A stretch of DNA of 64,000 bases from Streptomyces filamentosus (GTDB taxonomy: Bacteria > Actinomycetota > Actinomycetes > Streptomycetales > Streptomycetaceae). The stretch spans positions 372,001-436,000 of the forward strand of contig NZ_BNBE01000004.1 in assembly GCF_014654895.1 (NCBI RefSeq), read 5' to 3'. Below the pieces are notes generated by a model that was not told the DNA's origin, made no database searches, and saw only the letters and a list, made by a program, of their open reading frames with translations. Shown here piece by piece: positions 1 to 8,531 of this stretch (the first letter of the stretch is position 1; each line of letters begins with the position of its first letter). Both the position numbers and the translations under genes were made by a program.

Positions 1-481
1 ACATGAACGCCCAGGTGATGACGGCGGCGTAGACGGGCAGGGCGTACGGCACGAGGAAGAGCGTGCGCAGGACCGCCCGGCCGCGGAAGTTCTCCTGGAG
101 GAGGATCGCGGCGGCGGTGCCGAGGAGCCAGCACAGGCCCACCGAGAGCACCGTGAACTGGCAGGTGGTCAGGAAGGACTTCAGGAGCGACTGTCCGACG
201 GCCGCGTCGAAGTCCAGCGTGACCGAGAAGTTGTCCAGGCCGGACCAGGGGGCGTTCGCCCAGTCGCGGATGAAGAACTGGGTGAGCTCCTTGAAGCTCA
301 TGGCGACGCCCATGAGCATCGGCACGAGGTGGACGAGGAGTTCGAGGAGCAGGGCGGGCAGGAGGAGGACGTAGGGCAGTGCGAGGCGGCGACGCCCGGA
401 GCGGCGCGGGGTGCGCGCCCCTCCGGGTGCGGCCTTCCGCACCGCCGGCTCCCGCTCGGGGGTGACGGCGGTCTGGGTCAT
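1..481 (-). CDS. Sugar ABC transporter permease, MalF type (3' part cut by window edge)
   Basis: The first 160 codons of an inner-membrane permease that would pair with the binding protein just upstream on the same strand. The start is the ATG at 481-479, 11 nt after the binding-protein stop. The N-terminus is Arg/Ala-rich, followed by a membrane segment (residues about 35-55, LALPYVLLLPALLLELLVHL), a periplasmic stretch with FFIRDWANAPWSGLDNF typical of MalF-type sugar permeases, and two more hydrophobic segments before the edge. Order binding protein then permease is usual for Streptomyces sugar importers; a second permease would be expected beyond the edge. The substrate cannot be read from sequence. 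No EAA loop is visible because the C-terminal part is missing. Confidence 0.85.
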   Translation of the reverse strand, partial: MTQTAVTPEREPAVRKAAPGGARTPRRSGRRRLALPYVLLLPALLLELLVHLVPMLMGVAMSFKELTQFFIRDWANAPWSGLDNFSVTLDFDAAVGQSLLKSFLTTCQFTVLSVGLCWLLGTAAAILLQENFRGRAVLRTLFLVPYALPVYAAVITWAFM

Positions 482-492
482 GGGGGCGGTGC

Positions 493-1800
493 CTACTTCT
501 TGGGCATCTGCTGCTGGGCCTTGTCGAGCTTGGCCTTGACGGACTCGGTGGTGACGGGCCGGCCGGCGGCGGCGTCGGCGAAGAGCTCCTTGACGGCGGT
601 GCCGACGACGGTCTCGAACTGGGACTCCTCCGGGACCTGCGGGAGGGCGGCGGCGCTGGAGGCCAGGGTGTCGCGGATGACGGCGAGGGACGGACCGGAG
701 AAGGCCGGGTCCTTCTGGGCGTCCTTGACCGGCGGCACGGAGCCGTAGGTCTTGTTGAGGACGGTCTGCTCCTCGTCGCTGGTCATGAACTTCACGAACT
801 TCAGGGCGCCGTCGAGGTTGTCGGTGTTCTTGAAGACGGCCATGTTGATGCCGGCGACCATCGAGTTGACGGCGGTGCCGGTGCCGGGCTTCCCGGAGGC
901 GACGGGGGCCGGGACGACGCCCCACTCGTCCTCGGTCATGCCCTGGGAGGCGAAGGTCTGGGACGGGGTCTGCCACAGGACCATGCCGGTCCTGTCCTTG
1001 GCGAAGTCGCTGAGGGACTGGTTCTGGGCGTACTCGGCGTTGCCGGGGGCGACGATCTTGTGCGTGGCCATCAGGTCGACGTACTGCTTGACGGCGGCGA
1101 CGGCGCCGTCGGAGGTGAAGTCGGGCTTGCCGTCGGCGGTGAAGAAGTCGGCGCCGTGCTGCTTGCCGAGGACGAAGACCTGGTGGATGTTGTTGGAGAG
1201 GTTGGAGCCCTCGACGCCGATGCCGGACTTCCCGTCCTTGCTCAGCTTCTTGCCCGCGGCGACCACCTCGTCCCAGGTCGTCGGCGGCTTCGCTATGCCG
1301 GCGTCCTTGAACATCTGCTTGTTGTAGTAGAGGGCGTAGGCCATCGAGTAGAGCGGGACGGCCGCCGGGTCCTGGCCGGGCGCGCCGGTGGAGCCGAGGG
1401 CGGAGTCGACGAAGCGGTCCTTGCCGCCGATGGCGTCGAAGTTCTTCGCGTCCCAGGGCAGCAGGGCGCCGGTGGCCTGGAGGGAGGCGCTCCAGGTGTT
1501 GCCGATGTTGAGGACGTCCGGGCCCTGGCCGGAGGTGGTGGCGGTGAGGATCCGGTTGAGGAGGTCGGACCACGGGACCACCTCCAGCTTGACCTTGATG
1601 CCGGTGCGGCGCTCGAACTCGTCCAGTTCGGGCTGGAGGACCTTCTTGTCGACCTCCAGGCTGGAGCCCTGGTTGGAGGCCCAGTAGGTGAGGGTCTTCT
1701 TCGCCTGACCACCGTCGTCCGCTCCGCCGCCGCCGCCGCAGGCGGTGAGGGCGAGGGAGAGGGTGACGGCACCCGTGACGGCGGCTCTGATTCTGCGCAT
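493..1800 (-). CDS. Extracellular sugar-binding lipoprotein of an ABC importer
   Basis: A 435-residue solute-binding protein (family 1, SBP_bac_1). It has a lipoprotein signal: positive start MRRIR, hydrophobic stretch, lipobox LTAC with the lipidated Cys at residue 21, then a Gly-rich linker. The mature part has the features of carbohydrate binders: an N-terminal LTYWASNQG, then PDVLNIGNTW, a Trp/Tyr-rich middle (YSMAYALYYNKQMF) and a C-terminal helix ending LDKAQQQMP. The start ATG at 1800 is preceded by AGGAG. It is followed after 11 nt by its permease and lies divergent from a ROK regulator 171 bp away, so that regulator probably represses it. The substrate is unknown; nearby secreted glucanases make a glucan oligosaccharide a possible guess only. 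Confidence 0.9.
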   Translation of the reverse strand: MRRIRAAVTGAVTLSLALTACGGGGGADDGGQAKKTLTYWASNQGSSLEVDKKVLQPELDEFERRTGIKVKLEVVPWSDLLNRILTATTSGQGPDVLNIGNTWSASLQATGALLPWDAKNFDAIGGKDRFVDSALGSTGAPGQDPAAVPLYSMAYALYYNKQMFKDAGIAKPPTTWDEVVAAGKKLSKDGKSGIGVEGSNLSNNIHQVFVLGKQHGADFFTADGKPDFTSDGAVAAVKQYVDLMATHKIVAPGNAEYAQNQSLSDFAKDRTGMVLWQTPSQTFASQGMTEDEWGVVPAPVASGKPGTGTAVNSMVAGINMAVFKNTDNLDGALKFVKFMTSDEEQTVLNKTYGSVPPVKDAQKDPAFSGPSLAVIRDTLASSAAALPQVPEESQFETVVGTAVKELFADAAAGRPVTTESVKAKLDKAQQQMPKK

Positions 1801-1874
1801 GGCTCCTGGTCCCTTTCAGGGAAGGCGGGAGGACCGACAGGGGGAGCGCCCGGACCGCTCTCCGCCGCATCGGC

Positions 1875-1895
1875 TTAATTTAGGATGTGAGTTAA
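1875..1895. promoter_or_regulatory. Candidate ROK operator in the divergent promoter region
   Basis: A 21-bp imperfect palindrome, TTAA-N13-TTAA with two further symmetric A/T pairs, lying in an AT-rich island between the binding-protein gene and the ROK regulator. Actinobacterial ROK repressors often bind AT-rich palindromes in such positions. The match is by eye only. Confidence 0.45.
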
Positions 1896-1971
1896 ACCCC
1901 ATGAGAAGGTCGCGTCAAGGCTTGTCGTGCGGGTATGTTGCAGCCGACGACTACGACGGACGGGGACGACA

Positions 1972-3387
1972 GTGCACGGGAAGAGTGGCCGCACGGTGCG
2001 CGACCTGCGGCGCGAGAACCGGACGGCAGTGCTCCGGCGGCTCTACTTCGACGGTCCGATGAGCCGGCTCGTCCTGGGTCCCGCGACCGGCCTCAGCTCG
2101 GGATCGATCAGCAACGTGGTCGCGGAGCTGGTCGCCGAGGGCCTCGTCGAGGAGGCCGGCAGCGTCGACTCGGCCGGCGGCCGGCCCCGCACCCTGCTGC
2201 GGATCGCGCCGTCCAGCGGCTGCATGATCGGCGTCGACATCGGCGAGACCCGCGTGCGGATCGAGCTCTTCGACCTCGCGCTCACCGAACTCGCCCGCAC
2301 CGAACGCCCTCTGGCCACCTCGGGGCCGCGGACCGGGCGGTACGAGGTCGGGCTCGTGGTGCGGCTGCTGCGGGACGGCATCGCGGAGGTGCTGCGCGCG
2401 GCCGGGGTCCCCGCGGAGCGGCTCCTCGGCGTCGGCATCGGCGTCCCCGGCATCGTCGAGCGCACCGAGGGCGGGGCCGTGGTGCACGGCCAGACGATCG
2501 GCTGGGACGCGGTCCCGCTGGAGCGGCTGCTGCGCGAGGCCGTCGACCTGCCGGAACAGGTGCCGTACCGGATCGAGAACGGCGCCAAGACCCTGGGCCA
2601 GGCCGAGATGTGGTTCGGCGCCGGGCGCGGGGCCCGCAGCGCCGCGGTCGTCCTCTTCGGCTCCGGCGTCGGCGCCTGCGTGGTGACCGACCCCCTGGGC
2701 CAGGGCCGGGCCCTGGAGTGGGGCCACCTGACGGTCCGGGTCCGGGGGCGGCGCTGCCGCTGCGGCGCCCAGGGCTGCCTGGAGGCGTACGCCGGCGCGG
2801 AGGCCCTGCTCGAACGCTGGCGGGAGGCCGGCGGCGAACCCCCGGCCGGCGCCGACGAGGAGACCGCCCTGACGGCGATGCTCGCCGCCGCGTACCCGGC
2901 CGAGGCCGACGGGGCGGAGGACGGTCCGGCCGGGAGCGGCGCGGCCGGGGACGGCCCGTTCGGGAGCGGGGCGCGTACGGCGGACGGGTCCGGGGCGAGT
3001 ACGTCCGGGGCGGGCGCGTCCGCCGGGTCCGGGGCCGCCGCCCTCGCCGTGCTGGACGAGACCGCCGAGTACCTGGGGGCCGGACTGGCCGATCTGATCA
3101 ACCTCTTCCAGCCCGAGCGGATCCTCGTGGGCGGCTGGGCCGGGCTCCAGCTCGGCACCCGCTTCCTCGCCGCCGTGACCGCGTACGCCCGCGCGTACGC
3201 GCTCCGCCACCCCGGCGGGCGGACGGAGATCGCGCTCGGCACGCTCGGGCCCGAGGCGGTCACCGTCGGGGCCGGACTGCTGCCGCTGGTCGACTTCTTC
3301 GCCCAGGGCGGCCGCCGCCCCGAGCGGGCGCCGAGCGTTCCGGCGCCCGCGTGGCAGACGGCGCTGCGGGACCGCGTCTCGTCCTGA
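1972..3387 (+). CDS. ROK family transcriptional regulator
   Basis: About 471 residues from a GTG at 1972 (the frame is open further upstream, but this start gives VHGKSGRTVRDLR, the usual opening of the family). Residues about 5-75 form a winged helix-turn-helix (LSSGSISNVVAELVAEGLV). From about 85 follows a ROK sugar-kinase-like fold (IGVDIGETRVRIELF), with the zinc site CRCGAQGCLE at 263-271. The kinase catalytic Asp normally found in an ENDAN-type motif is replaced: the sequence reads IENGAKTLGQ, so enzyme activity is unlikely and it should act only as a sugar-responsive regulator. Residues about 312-356 are a Gly/Ala/Ser-rich insertion absent from typical members. It is divergent from the sugar ABC importer, its likely target. 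Confidence 0.88.
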   Translation: MHGKSGRTVRDLRRENRTAVLRRLYFDGPMSRLVLGPATGLSSGSISNVVAELVAEGLVEEAGSVDSAGGRPRTLLRIAPSSGCMIGVDIGETRVRIELFDLALTELARTERPLATSGPRTGRYEVGLVVRLLRDGIAEVLRAAGVPAERLLGVGIGVPGIVERTEGGAVVHGQTIGWDAVPLERLLREAVDLPEQVPYRIENGAKTLGQAEMWFGAGRGARSAAVVLFGSGVGACVVTDPLGQGRALEWGHLTVRVRGRRCRCGAQGCLEAYAGAEALLERWREAGGEPPAGADEETALTAMLAAAYPAEADGAEDGPAGSGAAGDGPFGSGARTADGSGASTSGAGASAGSGAAALAVLDETAEYLGAGLADLINLFQPERILVGGWAGLQLGTRFLAAVTAYARAYALRHPGGRTEIALGTLGPEAVTVGAGLLPLVDFFAQGGRRPERAPSVPAPAWQTALRDRVSS

Positions 3388-3405
3388 GGGGCCGGCGCGG
3401 CGGCC

Positions 3406-3475
3406 GGGCCGCGTCTTCCGGACCATGCCGGGCCCGCGGCGCCCGGCACCGCTCCCCGATCCCGAAGACGCGCCC
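3406..3475. terminator. Stem-loop between convergent genes
   Basis: GGGCCGCGTCTTC (3406-3418) pairs with GAAGACGCGCCC (3464-3475), 12 pairs with one bulged base; the 45-nt loop holds a smaller GC hairpin. It lies between the ROK gene and the convergent NLP gene and could terminate both. No U-tract is present, as is usual in Streptomyces. Confidence 0.45.
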
Positions 3476-3481
3476 TAGGCG
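3455..3481. repeat. 27-bp direct repeat, copy 1
   Basis: Identical over 27 bp to 5464-5490. On the minus strand it covers the last codon and TAG stop of the NLP gene and runs into its 3' untranslated region. The second copy sits at the same place in the PhzF-like gene. Confidence 0.9.
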
Positions 3482-4242
3482 TACGGGTCGAAGGGGATCC
3501 CGGCCGGCTTCGCCTTGGCGAGGTGCGCGGCGAAGTTGCCGTCCTTGAGGCCGAAGACGGCGCTGCCGAAGTCCGCCCGGCTCAGCTTGTCGCGGAGGCC
3601 GGGCGGGTAGCCGTTCCAGCCGACGAGCGCGGGGAACTGCCAGGTGCCCCGGTGGTTCTCGGGCGGCTCGTCGTTGCCGTTGGCGGCCCGGAAGCAGTGG
3701 GTGCCGATGCCGTCCTTGTGGTAGACGACCTTGGGGTGGGTGCCGTCCCAGCGGAGGGCGTCCCTGCCGTGGACGGTGAAGGAGCCGTGGTTCGAGGTGG
3801 AGACGTACCGCGCCTGCCCGTCCTGGATCCAGACGACGACGTGCTCCCAGTCGTGGCGGTGGCCGCCGAGGCCGCTGCCCCAGACGGCCTGGTCCTTCTC
3901 GAAGTAGAGCCCGTAGAGGACCGCGCACCACCCGTTGTTGCAGAGCGAGCGGGCGTAGCCGTTGGTCTGGGCGAGGTCCCCGGCGTCGTGGCACTGCCCG
4001 CTGACCGTGCCCGAGGGGTTCAGGCCGGGGTTGAGCGTGCCGTCCGGGCCGATGGCCGGGGTCGGGTAGCAGCCGTCGGTGTCGTAGTCGTACGCCGGCT
4101 GGAAGGTCTGTTCCAGGGCGTCCGCCTGGGCGGGGAGCGCGGCGGGCGGGGCGGCGTGGGCGCCGCCGGGGAAGGCGAGGAGGAGCGCGAGGGCGCTGCC
4201 GAGCACGGCGGCTCCCTTGGTGACGCGGCGCGGGTTCTTCAA
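3475..4242 (-). CDS. Secreted NLP (NPP1, necrosis-inducing) family protein
   Basis: A secreted protein of the Nep1-like family (PF05630), known in oomycetes, fungi and some bacteria; several members lyse dicot plant membranes by binding sphingolipid head groups, while others are not toxic. I place the start at TTG 4242 (AGGGAG six nt upstream), giving 255 residues and a clean Sec signal (residues 1-30, ending GGAHA); the frame stays open upstream to 4365. The hallmark heptapeptide GHRHDWE is at 127-133, followed by HVVVWI, and the conserved Cys pair region (CNNGWCAVLYG) is present, so metal-binding residues look intact. It is monocistronic, convergent with the ROK gene and divergent from an EEP-family enzyme gene. 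Toxicity cannot be inferred from sequence alone. Confidence 0.9.
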   Translation of the reverse strand: MKNPRRVTKGAAVLGSALALLLAFPGGAHAAPPAALPAQADALEQTFQPAYDYDTDGCYPTPAIGPDGTLNPGLNPSGTVSGQCHDAGDLAQTNGYARSLCNNGWCAVLYGLYFEKDQAVWGSGLGGHRHDWEHVVVWIQDGQARYVSTSNHGSFTVHGRDALRWDGTHPKVVYHKDGIGTHCFRAANGNDEPPENHRGTWQFPALVGWNGYPPGLRDKLSRADFGSAVFGLKDGNFAAHLAKAKPAGIPFDPYA

Positions 4243-4412
4243 CTCCGGCTCCCTGTGGGGGTCGAGGTCCGGTGGCGGGGTCCGGCCGCACACGACGGCC
4301 GGGCGCTGACATGCCCACCACAAGGGCGGGTGAAACCGCGCGGCAACCACCGGCCGGTCCCGCACGTCCTGAGCAGGGAGGACGGGGACCGGCTGGAGAA
4401 GGGGCGGACACG

Positions 4413-5414
4413 GTGGCGGGGCGGGAGCGAAGGCCGGACGGCGGCGGATGGCGGGTGTGGACGCGGCGGCCGGGCGCGGGACCGAGGGGGCGGGTGCTCG
4501 CGGCCCTCGCGGTGGCCGTGGCCGCGCTGACCGCGCTGCACCGGTTCGTGCCGAACGCCGGGCTGCGGCTGGGCAGCCTGCTGGAGAACCTCCTGCCGTG
4601 GAGCGGCGCCGCCGTCGTGCTGCTGGCGCTGTGCGCGCTGCTGCGGCGGGCGCGGGGAGCGCTGGTCGCGCTGCTGCTCCCGGCGGTGGTGTGGGCGGTC
4701 CACTTCGGACCGCTGCTGCTGCCCGGCGGCCCGGCCGGCGCGCGCGAACTCCTCGTCGCGCAGCACAACGTGGCCGACGACAACCCCGACCCGGCGGGCA
4801 CGGCCCGGGCCCTGTCCGCCGCGAACGCCGACCTCGTCGCGCTGGAGGAGCTGGTCGAGCCGGCGCTCGGCACCTACCGGGAGGCGCTGGCGTCCCGCTA
4901 CCCGTACCACGCCGTCCACGGCACGGTCGGCCTCTGGTCGCGGTACCCGATCACCGGCCACCGGCCCGTCGACATCAAGCCGCGGGACGTCACCGAGCCG
5001 TGGCTGCGGGCGCTGCGGGCCGTGGTGCGCGCCCCGCACGGGGAGACCGTGGTGTACGTCGCCCACCTGCCGTCGGTGCGGGTCGGGCCCGGCGGGCTGG
5101 CCTCGGCCCGGCGGGACGAGAGCGCGGCCCGGCTGGGCGCACTCCTGGCGGCCGAGGAGGCCGACCGGCTGGTCCTGGCCGGCGACCTCAACGGCACGGT
5201 GGACGACCGGGGGCTCGCGCCGCTCACCTCCCGGCTGGCCGTGCCCGAGCGGGGTTTCGCGCTCAGCTATCCGGCCGCGCTGCCGGTGGCGCGGATCGAC
5301 CAGGTCTTCGCGGGCGGCGGCACCGTGCCCCGCGTCCGCACCCTCCCGGCCACCGGCAGCGACCACCTCCCGGTGCTGGCCGGGATCGCGTGGACCGGCC
5401 CCGCGGGACGCTGA
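4413..5414 (+). CDS. Membrane-anchored endonuclease/exonuclease/phosphatase (EEP) family protein
   Basis: 333 residues from the GTG at 4413, chosen because GGAGAAGG lies about ten nt upstream; an ATG at 4272 is open but without a good ribosome site. Residues about 25-110 contain three hydrophobic segments (VLAALAVAVAALTAL, AAVVLLALCALL, ALVALLLPAVVWAV), followed by an extracytoplasmic EEP domain: QHNVAD (metal site Asn), LVALEELVEP (catalytic Glu), AHLPSV, GDLNGT (Asp-Leu-Asn), and GSDHLPV at the C-terminus (Asp-His). All metal and catalytic positions of the fold are present. Many Streptomyces carry such YafD-like proteins of unknown substrate (nucleic acid, phospholipid or phosphoinositide). 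It is divergent from the NLP gene and convergent with the PhzF-like gene. Confidence 0.82.
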   Translation: MAGRERRPDGGGWRVWTRRPGAGPRGRVLAALAVAVAALTALHRFVPNAGLRLGSLLENLLPWSGAAVVLLALCALLRRARGALVALLLPAVVWAVHFGPLLLPGGPAGARELLVAQHNVADDNPDPAGTARALSAANADLVALEELVEPALGTYREALASRYPYHAVHGTVGLWSRYPITGHRPVDIKPRDVTEPWLRALRAVVRAPHGETVVYVAHLPSVRVGPGGLASARRDESAARLGALLAAEEADRLVLAGDLNGTVDDRGLAPLTSRLAVPERGFALSYPAALPVARIDQVFAGGGTVPRVRTLPATGSDHLPVLAGIAWTGPAGR

Positions 5415-5463
5415 GGCCGCCTTCCCGCTCCGGCCCGATCCGATCCGGTCCGACCCGATCCGG

Positions 5464-5490
5464 CCCGATCCCGAAGACGCGCCCTAGGCG
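5464..5490. repeat. 27-bp direct repeat, copy 2
   Basis: Identical to 3455-3481 and again spanning the TAG stop of a minus-strand gene, here the PhzF-like gene. It is preceded by degenerate tandem GATCCG units (about 5428-5470). Confidence 0.9.
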
Positions 5491-6365
5491 CGGTCGAGGA
5501 TCGCGGTGCCGCCGAGGGTGACGGCCGGGCCCTCGGGGCCGGGGCGGGCGGTGGCGGTGAGGGTGGCGGGGGCGCCGAGGGAGTCACCCGTGTCGACGGT
5601 GAGGTCGAGGGGGCGGCCGTCCGCGAGGTGGGCGGCGAGGCAGGCGGCGCTGTTGGCGTTGGCGACGTCCTCGTCGACGCCGATGGAGGGGGCGAACATC
5701 CGGGCGGCGAGGCGGACGGCGGTCCGGTCGCCGGGGCCGGGGGCGGTGTGGACGTGGACGCCGAGCAGTCCGAGGGCGTCGCAGGCGGCCCGGAGGCGGG
5801 CGAAGTCCGGTGCGAGGGCGGCGAGTTCGGCACGGCCCCGGACGGGGAGCAGCAGCCGGGGGCGGCCGACGGAGGCGATGCGGCCCGGGGCCGGCGGGCG
5901 GAGGCCGAGGGCGGGGAGGACGAGGTCGTACGCGGCCGGTGCGGGGTCCCGGAGCGTCACGGGGCCGGGGTCGAAGGCGGCGCGGAAGCCGGGGCCGCCG
6001 GGGTCGGGCGCGGCGTGTCCGGCGAAGACGCGGCCCCCGGCGTGGAGGCGGGTCGCGAGGGTGCCGGTGCGGGTGCGGGCCGCGAGGTGGGCGAGGGCGG
6101 CGAGGGTGCCGTGGCCGCAGGCGGGGAGTTCGCCCGCGGCGGTGAAGAAGCGCAGGGCGTGGCCGGGTCCGTGCGGGGCCGGTCCGACGAAGACGGCGTG
6201 GGAGGTGCCGGCGAGGGCCGGGATCAGGCGGCGCTCGGCGTCGGTGAGGGGCGCCCGTCCGGGGGCCGGTTCGTCGAGGACGGCGGTGGGGCTGCCGCCG
6301 TCGCCCGCGCGGACGCAGGTGCGGACGAGGGTCGCGGTGCGGACGAGGGCGGCGGGCCGGTTCAC
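5484..6365 (-). CDS. PhzF-like isomerase/epimerase family protein
   Basis: 293 residues from the GTG at 6365, with AGGAGG about 13 nt upstream; the frame is open to 6527. The fold is that of the PhzF/DapF-like family: FFTAAGELPACGHGTLAAL in the first half and FAPSIGVDEDVANANSAA in the second, matching FTP..E.P..GH.TL and FAP..G..EDPATGSA of the family. Two deviations stand out: the catalytic Glu of PhzF (in SETTFV) is His56 here (TSHAVFV), and EDPATGSA has become EDVANANSA. A classical PhzF isomerase reaction is therefore doubtful. It is convergent with the EEP gene and divergent from the GH30 gene. No phenazine genes are nearby, so no pathway can be assigned. Confidence 0.78.
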   Translation of the reverse strand: MNRPAALVRTATLVRTCVRAGDGGSPTAVLDEPAPGRAPLTDAERRLIPALAGTSHAVFVGPAPHGPGHALRFFTAAGELPACGHGTLAALAHLAARTRTGTLATRLHAGGRVFAGHAAPDPGGPGFRAAFDPGPVTLRDPAPAAYDLVLPALGLRPPAPGRIASVGRPRLLLPVRGRAELAALAPDFARLRAACDALGLLGVHVHTAPGPGDRTAVRLAARMFAPSIGVDEDVANANSAACLAAHLADGRPLDLTVDTGDSLGAPATLTATARPGPEGPAVTLGGTAILDRA

Positions 6366-6591
6366 CGTTCCACCGTAACCTCCTGAACGCACCCCGGACA
6401 GGGGGGCGTCGACGGGGGCGCGGGGCCGGGCGGCCCGTTCGGGAGTCGTATGCGGGAGGGGTTGACGGGGGCGGTCGGCCTCCATAAGTTCACAGCTTGA
6501 TAAAAGCCCTGCCGCCTTGTGGGACACGCACGGACCCGGACCGCCGGGGTCGTGCGGCAGCGCGGCACCCTCCCATCGAAAGGGTTGTCAG

Positions 6592-8499
6592 GTGCATATC
6601 AAAGCTCTGCGGGGTGCGGAACGGCGGTCCCGCCGCCGTTCCCTCGCCGTCCTGCTCACCGGCGCGCTCGTGGCGACGGGCCTGGTCCTCGCCGCGCCCG
6701 GCGGCGCACAGGCCGCCGGGGAGCGGGTGGACGTCTGGCTGACCACCACCTCCGACGCCGGAGGCCGCACGGTCACCCGGGGACTCGCCCCGCAGGCCCC
6801 GCTCTCCTTCGGCCCCGCCGGCGGCGCGGGCCGTACCATCACGGTCGACGAGTCCACGACGTACCAGCGCTTCGAGGGCGGCGGCGCGTCGATCACCGAC
6901 ACCACCGCCCACCTCTTCCGCGGCGGCGCGATCAGCGCCGCCACCCGCGACGAGGTGATGCGCAGGCTCTTCTCGCCCACCGACGGCATCGGGCTCTCCT
7001 TCGTCCGCAACCCCGTCGGCGCCTCGGACCTCTCCCGTCCCGGGCACGTCTCCCTCGACGACACCTGCTGCGACCTGAACGACTTCGGCACGAACGGCTA
7101 CGACACGAACGTGCGGCTGCTGACCGCGCAGGCCAAGGGGCTCAACCCGGCGCTGCGGGTCAAGGGCGTGCCGTGGAGCGCACCCGGCTGGATGAAGGAC
7201 AACGGCCGGATGGACCAGATGGGCTGGTTGAAGTGGGAGCACTACCCCACCTACGCCCAGTATCTGGTCAAGTACGTCCAGAGCTACCAGGCGGCGGGGA
7301 TCACGGTCGACTACCTCTCGGTGCAGAACGAGCCGAACTGCTGCCAGGCCGGCAACCCCACGGCGATGAACTACCCCGGCATGAGCTGGAACCCGTCCGG
7401 CCTGGTCGAGTTCACCAAGAACCACCTCTACCCCGCCCTCCGGTCCGCCGGCCTCACCACCAAGGTCCTGGTCCACGACTGGAACTACGGCGACTACGCG
7501 AACTTCGGCGCGGCGGTCCTCGGTGACGCGGGGGTCAGGAACGACCCGCTGTTCGGCGGCATCGCCTGGCACGGCTACTTCGGCGACCCGGCCGTCGGCA
7601 GCCAGGTCCACGACCAGTACCCGTCGGTGCGGCAGTTCTCCACCGAGCACTCCGGCGGCACCTGGATCGGGAACCAGCACGACGAGGACCTGAAGGACAT
7701 CGTGTCCTACGCCCGCAACTGGAGCAGCAGCCTGGTCAAGTGGAGCCTCGCGCTCAACCAGGACATGGGGCCGCACAACGGCGGCTGCGGCACCTGCACC
7801 GGCCTGGTCACCGTCCAGGAGGGCGGCCCGCGCGCCGGGCAGGTCGACTACACGATCGAGTACTACACGACCGGCCACCTCACCAAGTTCGTGAAGCCGG
7901 GCGCGTACCGGATCGCCTCCACCGACGACGCGACCGTGCGGAACGTCGCCTGGCGCAACCCGGACGGCTCCAAGGCGCTGATCGCGCACAACGGCGGCGG
8001 CTCGGCGCAGTCCCTGCGCGTCGACTGGGGCGGCCAGTCCTTCGCGTACAGCCTCCCGGCCCGGACCACCGCGACCTTCACCTGGGGCGGCACGCCCGGC
8101 CCCGCGCCGCAGGCCGGGCCGCTGACCGGGCTCGCCGGCAAGTGCCTGGACGTGGCGGGCGCGTCGAGCGCCGACGGCACCGCCGTCCAGCTGTACACCT
8201 GCAACGGCACCGCGGCCCAGCGGTGGACCCTCGCCGCGGACGGCACGATCCGCGCCCTCGGCAAGTGCCTCGACGCGACGGGCGGCGCCACCGCCGACGG
8301 GACAAAGGCGCAGCTGTACACGTGCAACGGGACCGGAGCCCAGCGGTGGACGTACGACGCCGGCACCCACGACGTGGTGAACACGGCCGCGGACAAGTGC
8401 CTGGACGTCACCGGGAACTCCTCCGCCGACGGCACCCGGGCACAGATCTGGTCCTGCACCGGCGGCGCCAACCAGAAATGGACCCACCAGCCGTCCTGA
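6592..8499 (+). CDS. Secreted GH30 glucanase with C-terminal ricin-type lectin domain
   Basis: 635 residues from the GTG at 6592 (GAAAGGG upstream). A Sec signal with an Arg-rich start ends near residue 42 (GGAQAAG). Residues about 80-490 are a GH30 catalytic domain (TYQRFEGGGASITDT; acid/base Glu247 in SVQNEPN; nucleophile Glu352 in FSTEHSGG), followed by the beta-side domain usual in GH30. Residues about 510-635 form a ricin-B/CBM13 trefoil with the repeats AAQRWTL, GAQRWTY and NQKWTH and paired Cys. The sequence looks closest to subfamily 3 endo-beta-1,6-glucanases, enzymes acting on fungal or oomycete walls, but glucosylceramidase-type activity is possible. The GH3 gene follows after 32 nt, probably as one operon. 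Confidence 0.88.
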   Translation: MHIKALRGAERRSRRRSLAVLLTGALVATGLVLAAPGGAQAAGERVDVWLTTTSDAGGRTVTRGLAPQAPLSFGPAGGAGRTITVDESTTYQRFEGGGASITDTTAHLFRGGAISAATRDEVMRRLFSPTDGIGLSFVRNPVGASDLSRPGHVSLDDTCCDLNDFGTNGYDTNVRLLTAQAKGLNPALRVKGVPWSAPGWMKDNGRMDQMGWLKWEHYPTYAQYLVKYVQSYQAAGITVDYLSVQNEPNCCQAGNPTAMNYPGMSWNPSGLVEFTKNHLYPALRSAGLTTKVLVHDWNYGDYANFGAAVLGDAGVRNDPLFGGIAWHGYFGDPAVGSQVHDQYPSVRQFSTEHSGGTWIGNQHDEDLKDIVSYARNWSSSLVKWSLALNQDMGPHNGGCGTCTGLVTVQEGGPRAGQVDYTIEYYTTGHLTKFVKPGAYRIASTDDATVRNVAWRNPDGSKALIAHNGGGSAQSLRVDWGGQSFAYSLPARTTATFTWGGTPGPAPQAGPLTGLAGKCLDVAGASSADGTAVQLYTCNGTAAQRWTLAADGTIRALGKCLDATGGATADGTKAQLYTCNGTGAQRWTYDAGTHDVVNTAADKCLDVTGNSSADGTRAQIWSCTGGANQKWTHQPS

Positions 8500-8531
8500 C
8501 CGCCCCCCTTCCCCCGTCTCCAGGAGACCGC

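Noticed and set aside
5484..6527. Start of the PhzF-like gene at 6527
   Set aside because: The first 54 residues are low in family signal and overlap the divergent GH30 promoter region; the GTG at 6365 matches the family N-terminus
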